DNA of 6,480 nt from positions 1-6,480 of the forward strand of contig CACZPT010000196.1 in assembly GCA_902783085.1 (NCBI GenBank), given 5' to 3'. Shown in pieces: positions 1 to 6,480 of this stretch. A program made the translations under genes and the position numbers. This DNA comes from an uncultured Methanobrevibacter sp. GTDB taxonomy: Archaea; Methanobacteriota; Methanobacteria; Methanobacteriales; Methanobacteriaceae. Numbering within the stretch: the stretch's first letter is position 1; each line of letters starts with the position of its first letter. A model generated the notes under the pieces. That model saw nothing but the letters and a program-made list of their open reading frames with translations. It was not told the DNA's origin and made no database searches.

Positions 1-30
1 AATGAAGATTGGGAAGTCCAAAAAATATAA
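1..30 (+). CDS. Possible 3' end of an upstream gene (partial)
   Basis: Frame 1 reads NEDWEVQKI followed by a TAA stop at 28-30, and the sequence then turns into very AT-rich spacer. A short acidic/aromatic tail ending just before such spacer is what the end of a plus-strand gene entering from the left would look like. Nine codons are far too few to identify a product, and the overlapping frame 2 is also open here, so this is only a tentative call. Confidence 0.25.
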   Translation, partial: NEDWEVQKI

Positions 31-74
31 TTTAATTTTATTATCATATATAAATAAATTCAGAATTAAATTTA

Positions 75-401
75 TTATATACTATTACTATTTCTATCAA
101 CAAGACTTACAAAATCCGTTTGAAAGCTTTTACTACAACATTTACAAATATAGCACTGAACTTTAACCATAGTTTTACCTATATCTTAAATACCAACTTC
201 CATCAGTAAACCCATATTTAACAAGATGATGAATTCCACAATGTTGACATCTAGCTAAACTCATTTCAAAATAAGAAACATCCTTTTAAAACTTAAATCA
301 AAAGATTTCAAAGCCTCTTGACAAGATTTAAAAATTTTCACAAAATGAGGATTTAAAAGAACAAATCCATCATCAAAATCACAATATATATTTTTTAACA
401 T
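75..401 (-). pseudogene. Transposase N-terminal remnant (zinc ribbon), frameshifted and truncated
   Basis: On the minus strand three short frames follow each other and together read like the start of one protein. Piece 1 (401 to 261, ATG start, 46 codons) begins MLKNIYCDFDDGFVLLNP and ends at TGA. Piece 2 (about 261 to 175) is in the next frame and contains CQHCGIHHLVKYGFTDG. Piece 3 (about 179 to 75), in a third step back to the first frame, contains QCYICKCCSKSFQTDF and then VDRNSN. Two CxxC pairs about 26 residues apart form a zinc ribbon, and the FQTDF...LVDRNSN tail after it resembles the N-terminal region of insertion-sequence transposases that I recall from Methanobrevibacter-type genomes. 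Two single-base frame changes and a stop soon after the ribbon mean it cannot be functional; the catalytic domain is absent. No terminal inverted repeats were found. The family assignment is from memory; the CxxC pairs and frame changes are directly visible. Confidence 0.5.
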
Positions 402-574
402 CTAAAAACACTATTTAGAGCAATTTTTTTTGATTTGGCATAAAAACTTTTACTTAAACCTCTTATTAAATTTAACTGTTTTTAAACAGAATTAAAAATT
501 CAAAACTAACTTTCATCAAAAAATTTCAAATCAACAAATTTTTTTGAAAGAGCTTGTATTTTACCATTGATTAA

Positions 575-583
575 TTATAAATA
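575..583 (+). promoter_or_regulatory. TATA-like promoter element of the ilvE-uppP unit
   Basis: TTATAAATA lies about 55 bp before the ilvE start. An archaeal TATA box fires roughly 25 bp downstream, which would place the start of transcription near 603-608 and leave a leader of about 25-30 nt that includes the GAAGTGAT ribosome-binding site at 621-628. The whole surrounding stretch (402-633) is AT-rich, so chance TATA-like words are common and no clear BRE is visible. I see nothing else in 402-570 apart from a 6-bp palindrome. Confidence 0.4.
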
Positions 584-633
584 AAAATAAATCTAAAATA
601 TTATAATTAGAAAAACTTAAGAAGTGATATTAT

Positions 634-1557
634 ATGGCTTGGGACGATACAGCAAGTAAAGTATGGATGGATGGAGAAATTGTTGATTGGAAAGATGCAC
701 AAATTCACGCACTTTCTCATGTAGTTCATTATGGAACAAGTGTTTTTGAAGGTATAAGAGCTTACAGTAATGATAAAGGTTCTGCAGTATTTCGTTTAGA
801 AGAACATGTAAAACGTTTATTTGATTCCGCAAAAATATATAAAATGCCTATTCCATATACTGAAGAAGAGATTGCAGAAGCAATTAAAGAAATTATAAGG
901 GTTAATGATTTAAAATCATGTTATATACGCCCAATTGTATTTAGAGGTTATGGAGAATTAGGTGTTAACCCATTAAACTGCCCAGTTAATGTTATTATTG
1001 CTGCTTGGGAATGGGGTTCATATCTTGGTGAAGAAGGAATGGCTAATGGTGTAGATATTGGTGTTTCATCATGGAGAAAACCGGCACCAGATACATTCCC
1101 AACTCTTGCTAAGTGTGGTGCAAATTATATGAATTCTCAGTTAGCTAAAATAGAAGCTATTGAACATGGTTATGATGAAGCTATTATGCTGGATTATGCG
1201 GGTTATGTTTCAGAAGGTAGTGGGGAAAACATATTTTTAGTTGAAGATGGTGTATTACATACTCCTACTATTGCATCTTCAAATTTAAGGGGTATTACTA
1301 GAGATTCAATCATTAAAGTTGCAAAAGACTTAGGTTATGAAGTTATCGAGGAATCTATCACCCGTGAAAGATTATACTTAGCTGATGAAGTATTCTTTAC
1401 TGGAACTGCTGCTGAAGTAACTCCAATTAAATCAATTGATCATAAAACCATTGGAATTGGAAAAAGAGGTCCAGTTTCTGAAAATATTCAAAGTGCATTC
1501 TTTGAAATTGTTGAAGCAAAAGTTGAAGATAAATATGGCTGGTTAGATTATATTTAG
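634..1557 (+). CDS. ilvE: Branched-chain amino acid aminotransferase
   Basis: A cytosolic PLP enzyme that moves the amino group between glutamate and the 2-oxo acids of valine, leucine and isoleucine, the last step of their synthesis. The 307 residues match the usual length of class IV (fold-type IV) aminotransferases. Visible family marks, in order: [14 protein letters not shown] (31-44), [10 protein letters not shown] (53-62), the active-site arginine region CYIRP (96-100), the Schiff-base lysine K160 in [24 protein letters not shown] (192-201) with the PLP-contacting glutamate E194, LRGITRD (218-224) binding the cofactor phosphate, and GTAAEVTP (257-264). The ATG at 634 is supported by GAAGTGAT at 621-628, one mismatch from the archaeal anti-Shine-Dalgarno complement GAGGTGAT. 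It is first in a two-gene unit with uppP. D-amino acid aminotransferase and aminodeoxychorismate lyase share the fold, but the length and motif set favour IlvE. Confidence 0.93.
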   Translation: MAWDDTASKVWMDGEIVDWKDAQIHALSHVVHYGTSVFEGIRAYSNDKGSAVFRLEEHVKRLFDSAKIYKMPIPYTEEEIAEAIKEIIRVNDLKSCYIRPIVFRGYGELGVNPLNCPVNVIIAAWEWGSYLGEEGMANGVDIGVSSWRKPAPDTFPTLAKCGANYMNSQLAKIEAIEHGYDEAIMLDYAGYVSEGSGENIFLVEDGVLHTPTIASSNLRGITRDSIIKVAKDLGYEVIEESITRERLYLADEVFFTGTAAEVTPIKSIDHKTIGIGKRGPVSENIQSAFFEIVEAKVEDKYGWLDYI

Positions 1558-1566
1558 GTGTCTTAA

Positions 1567-2400
1567 ATGAATATTTTACAGGGAATTATTATTGGTATTG
1601 TTCAGGGTTTAACTGAATTTTTACCGGTAAGTAGTTCAGCTCACTTAATTTTTATTCAAAAGTTACTGGGAGTTGAAAGCTCTCTAGCTTTTAGTACATT
1701 TCTCCATTTAGGAACACTTTTAGCAGTTTTATGCTTCTTCCGTGCAGATGTCTATAAATTGATAAAAGCATGGTGGTTAACTATTGATGATTTGTTACAG
1801 CGTAGATTCATGGAAGGTTTATATGGGGATGTTTATAAAAGGCTTTCATGGTATGTTATTTTAGCAACAATCCCTGTAGCTATTGTTGGCCTTTTATTTG
1901 AAAGTCATGTAGATGCATTATTTGCTGGTGCTTTATATGCTCCTGCATTTTTCTTATTTGTAACTGGAACAATATTGTACATATCTCAAAGATTTGCTTC
2001 AGGCAAAATTGACATGTCAAATTTAGGTTGGTTCCAATCACTATTTATGGGATTAGGTCAAGCATGTGCAATTCTTCCAGGTCTTTCTCGTTCTGGAACA
2101 ACTATTGCTGCAGGTTTAATAGCAGGTCTTGATAAGGAATTCGCTGCTAAATTTAGCTTTATATTATCTATTCCAGCAATTTTTGGCGCTTTTATTGTAC
2201 AATTTAAAGATATAGGTACAGCAATTGGTGCTGATTCAGCTGCTGTTCTTTTAGGTTTTATTGCAGCATTCATTTCAGGTTATCTTGCGATTAAATGGTT
2301 ACTTGATTTAATTCAAAATAAAAGCTTGGATATTTTTGCATTATATTGTTGGATTGTTGGTATTGTAGTCTTTTTAGGTTCAATTGCTAATATATTTTAA
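1567..2400 (+). CDS. uppP: Undecaprenyl-diphosphatase (UppP/BacA family), membrane protein
   Basis: An integral membrane phosphatase that turns undecaprenyl diphosphate into the monophosphate so the lipid carrier can be reused; in bacteria, overexpression gives bacitracin resistance. In pseudomurein-walled methanogens the same carrier is thought to serve cell-wall and glycan assembly, which is an inference for this gene. Both family signatures are present: Q13-x3-E17 within QGLTEFLPVSSSAHL (13-27, with H26), and PGLSRSGTT (171-179) with S174, R175 and T178/T179. The first acidic/polar position is Gln, an accepted variant of the (E/Q)xxxE motif. At least seven hydrophobic stretches are spread over 277 residues, a typical length. 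The ATG at 1567 follows AGGTG (1556-1560), which overlaps the ilvE TAG stop; the 9-bp gap points to co-transcription and perhaps re-initiation by the same ribosome. Nothing links the two pathways directly. Confidence 0.92.
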   Translation: MNILQGIIIGIVQGLTEFLPVSSSAHLIFIQKLLGVESSLAFSTFLHLGTLLAVLCFFRADVYKLIKAWWLTIDDLLQRRFMEGLYGDVYKRLSWYVILATIPVAIVGLLFESHVDALFAGALYAPAFFLFVTGTILYISQRFASGKIDMSNLGWFQSLFMGLGQACAILPGLSRSGTTIAAGLIAGLDKEFAAKFSFILSIPAIFGAFIVQFKDIGTAIGADSAAVLLGFIAAFISGYLAIKWLLDLIQNKSLDIFALYCWIVGIVVFLGSIANIF

Positions 2401-2411
2401 ATGGGGAGTTT

Positions 2412-2458
2412 AGTTTGTAATTATTTACAAACTTTTTCTATTTTTTTTCTTAATTTTT
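2412..2458 (+). terminator. Hairpin plus U-tract terminator of ilvE-uppP, inside the cobT 3' end
   Basis: AGTTTGTAA (2412-2420) and TTACAAACT (2425-2433) form a perfect 9-bp stem with the 4-nt loop TTAT, followed on the plus strand by T5, then T8, then a further T-rich stretch to about 2458. It begins 11 bp after the uppP stop. Archaeal termination needs mainly the U-tract, so the tract is the firmer part of the call. From 2421 on, the same bases are the last codons of the convergent cobT, whose lysine-rich C-terminus (LRKKIEKVCK) supplies the T-run on the opposite strand. Read on the minus strand the hairpin has no U-tract after it. Confidence 0.6.
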
Positions 2459-3494
2459 CAACTGGAACGCCCCGGACTAATGCTGTAAACATAGCTCCTC
2501 CGGCTCCAGTTCCTTCTTTTACAAATCCGTCTAAGTAATTTTTTAATCCATCATGTTCGGATTCTTCGAAGTTTGGATTAACGGAGTGTAATGTAATATC
2601 TTCATCAATTTGTGATAGTAATCCAATCAAATCTGCGGTTTCATCCCCCACCACATAAACCGTTGTAGCAATATTTATTCTTGAAAAATCAAAATTAGGT
2701 TTGATAGATTTTATAATCGCACATACAGCAGCCATTTGTGTTCCTCCAGCAAGTATGATAGGAATTTGCTCATCAACTCCAATAACTAATCCACTTACAG
2801 CTGCAAGAATAGGGTCTCCTACTGCACCTACTGCTTGAAGTCCATCGATATTATCTTTTTTAGGGTCAAGATTAGCGTTTTTTAATCCTTCATCAACTAT
2901 TTTTGTTTTCATATCATGAGGATTATGAGGCATACTTCCACTTACTTTTTCATTTGCATCATAACCAAGAGCTTTTAAGACACCTAAAGCAGTTGTTGTT
3001 CCTGCTGCTATACTTTCACCAATTATTAACATAGGATGTCTTCTAGCTAATTCAGCTCCTAAATCACGTGCATTTTCATAAATTTCAAGAGGATTTAAGA
3101 CACCTTTTCCAGTTCTTATGTCTCTTCCATATTTGCTACCCATTCTCATACATTCTATTTGAGGTTTTATTTTTGAACCTGCATCCACAATAACAAATGG
3201 AATATCTGCTATTTGTAGAGATGCTTTTGTAAGCATTGCCGGTGTTGGTGCAGCTGCCTTTCCAACAACTGTTTGTGGAATGTTATCCATACATTTAACA
3301 TTGCCTAAACATAATATTTCAACATCAGCTGCGGGAGTATATTCAGTTAAATCTGGAGATGCTCCAGCTCCTGAAAGACCAGGTATTAGTGAAGTTTCAG
3401 TTGTTCCTATAGTACATATAAAAACAGGGTCAATTGCGTATTTAAGTTCATTTATTAAACTATTATTACCGTAAGTTTTAATTCCTTCAATCAT
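2421..3494 (-). CDS. cobT: Archaeal CobT, nicotinate mononucleotide-dependent phosphoribosyltransferase
   Basis: Activates the lower ligand of cobamides: it exchanges nicotinate of NaMN for a benzimidazole-type base, giving the alpha-riboside phosphate used in nucleotide-loop assembly. Methanogens need cobamides for their corrinoid methyltransferases, often with a 5-hydroxybenzimidazole base. The 357 residues match the archaeal family formerly named UPF0284. Marks seen: GTTETSLIPGLSGAGASPD (30-48), IGESIAAGTTTALGVL (158-173), VGDPILAAVSGLVIG (225-239), ILAGGTQMAAV (247-257) and a C-terminal KEGTGAGGA (326-334), where E327 is the likely counterpart of the general-base glutamate of bacterial CobT (by analogy). 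The ATG at 3494 has GGAGA at complement 3505-3501, six bases away. The start overlaps the stop of a decayed upstream frame as ATGA, a sign of former translational coupling. It faces uppP with a 20-bp gap. Confidence 0.9.
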   Translation of the reverse strand: MIEGIKTYGNNSLINELKYAIDPVFICTIGTTETSLIPGLSGAGASPDLTEYTPAADVEILCLGNVKCMDNIPQTVVGKAAAPTPAMLTKASLQIADIPFVIVDAGSKIKPQIECMRMGSKYGRDIRTGKGVLNPLEIYENARDLGAELARRHPMLIIGESIAAGTTTALGVLKALGYDANEKVSGSMPHNPHDMKTKIVDEGLKNANLDPKKDNIDGLQAVGAVGDPILAAVSGLVIGVDEQIPIILAGGTQMAAVCAIIKSIKPNFDFSRINIATTVYVVGDETADLIGLLSQIDEDITLHSVNPNFEESEHDGLKNYLDGFVKEGTGAGGAMFTALVRGVPVEKLRKKIEKVCK

Positions 3495-3838
3495 AATTTA
3501 TCTCCGATTTGCTTTAGATATTCGATAATTATTTTATTTTGATTCATGATTCGATTTTGCAATATAAGCTTATTTAATAAGTCTTCAGTTAAATTTCACT
3601 ATCAACTGATGTTTTTATATTATCGGGTCTTTTGGAGGTACTGATAATCCTTTAGGCCTTGAAAGTATCATTTCTTTGTAAAGTGGAGAATATTCAGCAA
3701 ACGGTTCAATGTATTTTGTGGGACTTTTTTTCCTTTTTATTCTAAAAGTTCCATAAGTCCATTATCAATAGCTTCTTAACCTTTAAGTTTGCCTTCTTCC
3801 ACTTCATGATATAATCTTTTTGTGAATATTGTATGCAT
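3491..3838 (-). pseudogene. Decayed small gene (~115 codons) formerly coupled to cobT; family not recognised
   Basis: The minus strand from an ATG at 3838 reads like one protein if two in-frame stops and three single-base losses are repaired. Segments in order: MHTIFTKRLYHEVEEGKLKG, TAA, EAIDNGLMELLE, TAA; after an A-run shift, PTKYIEPFAEYSPLYKEM and LSRPKGLSVPPKD; after another shift, DNIKTSVDSEI; then, back in the starting frame, NLTEDLLNKLILQNRIMNQ to IIIEYLKQIGDKL and a TGA at 3493-3491. That stop overlaps the cobT ATG as ATGA, as in coupled operon genes. Span and net frame fit an ancestral protein of about 115-116 residues with a helical, lysine-rich C-terminus. No signal peptide or membrane segment is evident. 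I do not recognise the family. An IS200/IS605-like element ends two bases before the ATG, so the true N-terminus may also have been altered. The cobT Shine-Dalgarno lies in its last codons. Confidence 0.5.
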
Positions 3839-3839
3839 C

Positions 3840-3928
3840 TTGAACTGCCTCAACTTGTAGAAGTTGAGAATTCTTACTTCACGGGCTGCATACTCCTGTG
3901 GGTATAGGATTACCATGCTATTCCCCTA
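3840..3928 (-). ncRNA. Possible omega-RNA-like structured right end
   Basis: This stretch is clearly richer in G+C than its surroundings and can fold, in minus-strand sense, into two successive hairpins: GGGAATAG/CTATACCC (3925-3918 with 3907-3900, one mismatch) and the perfect 8-bp CTCAACTT/AAGTTGAG (3868-3861 with 3856-3849), ending in AGTTCAA. In IS200/IS605 elements the tnpB 3' end and right end form the omega-RNA scaffold, and the flank just beyond becomes the guide. Here the guide position would be the start of the decayed gene. No nuclease gene is present, and transcription is unknown. It may only be the DNA right end of the element. Confidence 0.28.
3849..3868. repeat. Perfect 8-bp inverted repeat (right-end hairpin)
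   Basis: CTCAACTT (3849-3856), loop GTAG, AAGTTGAG (3861-3868). On the minus strand it is followed by GCAGTTCAA. It has no U-tract on either side, so a terminator is unlikely; the position fits the right-end hairpin of the IS200/IS605-like relic. Confidence 0.75.
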
Positions 3929-4082
3929 GTTTCGAAGGTTCAGATAAATTCAATTAATATTGCTTTTTGAACTTGATTATCGTTGAAAAAGTTTAATTTA
4001 ACTTTATCATTGTCATTTATTATTTTATACCATATTACTATTTAAAGTTCTTTAGAGAGCATTTAAAAAGTATTCAAAACTT

Positions 4083-4126
4083 GTGCAATTCATCCATGAC
4101 TTAAAGAAGTCAAGGTATTCTTGCAC
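4083..4126. repeat. Long imperfect inverted repeat (left-end hairpin)
   Basis: Outer arms GTGCAA (4083-4088) and TTGCAC (4121-4126) are perfect; after a 5-nt internal loop, CC/GG pairs (4094-4095 with 4113-4114) follow, then one mismatch and the inner stem TGACTT (4097-4102) with AAGTCA (4107-4112), loop AAAG. No U-tract follows on either strand. It fits the left-end hairpin of the IS200/IS605-like relic; its inner core matches that of the hairpin at 3849-3868. Confidence 0.7.
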
Positions 4127-4167
4127 TATTTAGATAAAATCCAATGTTAATTATTATATGTAAGGAC

Positions 4168-4188
4168 TTAATATATTATTATATTAAA
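4168..4188 (+). promoter_or_regulatory. AT-rich core promoter for kae1-bud32, probably also read leftward
   Basis: TTAATATATTATTATATTAAA is TATA-like in both directions. Rightward, a box centred near 4172 predicts transcription from about 4197, giving a leader of about 13 nt that just includes the AGTTGAT ribosome-binding site. Leftward, the complementary box would start transcripts near 4150, immediately outside the IS-like element, which suits the decayed gene and cobT before the insertion. Both are predictions from base composition and spacing; no BRE stands out. Confidence 0.4.
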
Positions 4189-4200
4189 TTAAATTTTTAG

Positions 4201-5799
<1,599 letters not shown>

Positions 5800-5807
5800 T
5801 AGATAAT

Positions 5808-5819
5808 TATATTAAAAAT
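5808..5819 (+). promoter_or_regulatory. Possible TATA box for a leaderless rdgB transcript
   Basis: TTATATTAAAAA is centred about 27 bp before the rdgB ATG, the distance at which an archaeal TATA box would start transcription at or next to the start codon. No Shine-Dalgarno-like word is seen before that ATG, which fits leaderless initiation. The 39-bp gap is nearly all A and T, so chance is a real alternative and read-through from kae1-bud32 is also likely. Confidence 0.3.
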
Positions 5820-5838
5820 TTTTATCAAAAATATTTGC

Positions 5839-6390
5839 ATGATAACATTTATAACTGGTAACAAACATAAAGTTATAGAAGCAGAGAATATTTTTAAAGA
5901 TTATGACATAAAACTTGAGCATATTGATTTAGGTTACATGGAACCTCAGGGAACTCTTGAGGAAGTGGCTTTATCAGGTGCAAAATATGCTTGTCATAAG
6001 CTTAATAGACCTGTGATTGTTGAAGATGCTGGTTTATTTATTAGAGCTTTAAATTATTTTCCTGGAACTTATTCGCATTATGTACAAGATACAATTGGAA
6101 ATCAAGGAATTTTAAAGCTATTAAATAATGTTTCTGACCGTTATGCCGAATTCAGGTCAGTTATTGGGTACTGTGCCCCCAATTCTGAGCCCAAGACTTT
6201 TTTAGGCAAGGTCGAAGGAGAAATATCAGTTGAAGAGAAAGGTGATTTAGGGTTTGCTTTTGATCCTATATTTTATGTTCCTAGTGAGGGTAAGACCTTC
6301 GGTGAATTAACAACTGATGAAAAAAACCAATTTTCACATAGAAAAAATTCATTAAAAAAATTTATAGAGTGGTATTCTACTCAATATTAA
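5839..6390 (+). CDS. rdgB: XTP/dITP pyrophosphatase (RdgB/HAM1 family)
   Basis: A cytosolic house-cleaning enzyme that hydrolyses the non-canonical purine nucleotides XTP, (d)ITP and related forms to the monophosphate and pyrophosphate, keeping them out of DNA and RNA. At 183 residues it has the normal length. Family marks: the opening [12 protein letters not shown] (4-15) that holds the triphosphate, VEDAGLFI (61-68) with E62 and D63 for metal and catalysis, PGTYSHY (75-81), [11 protein letters not shown] (135-145) and the base-binding [10 protein letters not shown] (166-175). The ATG at 5839 gives the standard N-terminus, but no Shine-Dalgarno sequence precedes it. It lies 39 bp after kae1-bud32 and 28 bp before rps15, probably within one transcription unit. 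Confidence 0.94.
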   Translation: MITFITGNKHKVIEAENIFKDYDIKLEHIDLGYMEPQGTLEEVALSGAKYACHKLNRPVIVEDAGLFIRALNYFPGTYSHYVQDTIGNQGILKLLNNVSDRYAEFRSVIGYCAPNSEPKTFLGKVEGEISVEEKGDLGFAFDPIFYVPSEGKTFGELTTDEKNQFSHRKNSLKKFIEWYSTQY

Positions 6391-6418
6391 TTAATATTAT
6401 TTTATATGAGGTTATATT

Positions 6419-6480
6419 ATGGCAAGACCAGAATGGGTAACTTATACTAACGAAGAAATTGAAGAAATGATTTTGAAATT
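6419..6480 (+). CDS. rps15: Small ribosomal subunit protein uS15 (archaeal S15), N-terminal part
   Basis: Only the first 20 codons are in the window. They read MARPEWVTYTNEEIEEMILK, which matches the N-terminal region of archaeal S15, where a P-E-W-V segment and a following acidic helix are typical. In the shorter Methanobacteriales form, as I recall it, the basic leader found in other archaea is missing. S15 binds 16S rRNA in the platform of the small subunit. The ATG is preceded by a good ribosome-binding site, GAGGT at 6408-6412, with a 6-nt spacer. It continues beyond the right edge. Confidence 0.85.
   Translation, partial: MARPEWVTYTNEEIEEMILK

Larger units (their letters stand above)
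3840..4135 (-). mobile_element. Non-autonomous IS200/IS605-type element (MITE/PATE-like relic)
   Basis: About 290 bp framed by two hairpins. Read on the minus strand, the left-end hairpin (4126-4083) has the inner stem TGACTT-CTTT-AAGTCA and the right-end hairpin (3868-3849) is CTCAACTT-CTAC-AAGTTGAG. Both therefore present the core ACTT-CTnn-AAGT, as expected if one Y1 (HUH) transposase recognised both ends. After the right hairpin comes GCAGTTCAA ending at 3840, like the TCAA-type right cleavage site of this superfamily and the hairpin-plus-AGTTCAA layout downstream of tnpB genes. No intact tnpA or tnpB is inside; a stop-interrupted frame (LNLSEPSKLGE, stop, HGNPIPTGVCSP) could be a tnpB C-terminal remnant, not confirmed. 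The left tip is uncertain (about 4130-4137; a TTTAT lies just outside). There is no target duplication, as expected for the family. Assignment rests on end structure only. Confidence 0.5.

Noticed and set aside
53..76. AATAAATT / AATTTATT inverted repeat
   Set aside because: An 8-bp A/T-only stem in DNA this AT-rich is expected by chance.
2..166. Plus-strand frame from the ATG at 2, about 54 codons
   Set aside because: Its peptide is mostly I, Y, K, F and N, as expected from AT-rich spacer, and it runs antisense to the zinc-ribbon remnant, which has real motif content.
476..489. CTGTTT-TT-AAACAG palindrome upstream of ilvE
   Set aside because: Short, far from the likely promoter, no second copy and no U-tract; no support as an operator or terminator.
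617..832. Minus-strand open frame of 71 codons over the start of ilvE
   Set aside because: It lies antisense to the strongly conserved ilvE N-terminal motifs, has low-complexity His/Leu-rich content and no ribosome-binding site worth noting.
2058..2273. Minus-strand open frame of 71 codons inside uppP
   Set aside because: It is antisense to the PGLSRSGTT catalytic region of uppP; its Ala/Pro/Lys-rich peptide mirrors the codon pattern of the real gene.
3280..3474. Plus-strand open frame of 64 codons inside cobT
   Set aside because: It is antisense to the conserved N-terminal third of CobT and has no recognisable domain.
3564..3573. ATAAGCTTAT palindrome before cobT
   Set aside because: It lies within the decayed coding frame and is only 10 bp; nothing else suggests a regulator site.
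4083..4126. Long hairpin considered as a riboswitch or attenuator, for example a cobalamin riboswitch for cobT
   Set aside because: No cobalamin-box-like sequence is seen, it is about 590 bp from cobT, and its loop core matches the second hairpin at 3849-3868, which fits transposon ends better.

Overview
The window looks like chromosomal DNA of a low-GC methanogenic archaeon of the order Methanobacteriales, most likely Methanobrevibacter or a close relative. The evidence is the AT-rich sequence, a fused Kae1-Bud32 protein, the archaeal (UPF0284-type) CobT, an archaeal-type S15 N-terminus, TATA-type promoters instead of -35/-10 boxes, and Shine-Dalgarno sites that resemble GAGGTGAT. The genus is inferred from recall of the families, not from a search.

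Layout. Positions 1-633 hold no intact gene: possibly the last codons of an upstream gene (1-30), a frameshifted N-terminal zinc-ribbon fragment of a transposase on the minus strand (about 401 to 75), then AT-rich spacer and a TATA-like promoter. Two tightly spaced plus-strand genes follow: ilvE (634-1557, branched-chain amino acid aminotransferase) and uppP (1567-2400, undecaprenyl-diphosphatase). The convergent cobT (2421-3494, minus) meets them tail to tail with 20 bp between, and the likely uppP terminator (hairpin plus U-tract) is written inside the 3' end of cobT.

Positions 3495-4200 look empty but appear to hold two nested relics. The first is a decayed gene of about 115 codons (3838 to 3491, minus) whose stop overlaps the cobT start as ATGA. 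The second, just upstream of it, is a short element of about 290 bp (about 4135 to 3840, minus) with the end structure of an IS200/IS605 transposon: a hairpin at each end with nearly the same loop, and a TTCAA tip. It lies between the decayed gene and its apparent promoter, so insertion may have started the decay.

From 4210 a plus-strand housekeeping cluster runs out of the window: kae1-bud32 (tRNA t6A synthesis), rdgB/HAM1 (XTP/dITP pyrophosphatase) and the first 20 codons of rps15. These serve translation fidelity, nucleotide-pool cleaning and the ribosome. ilvE and uppP serve branched-chain amino acid metabolism and lipid-carrier recycling for envelope synthesis; cobT serves cobamide assembly. 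I see no new multi-gene system. The least ordinary part is 3491-4135.
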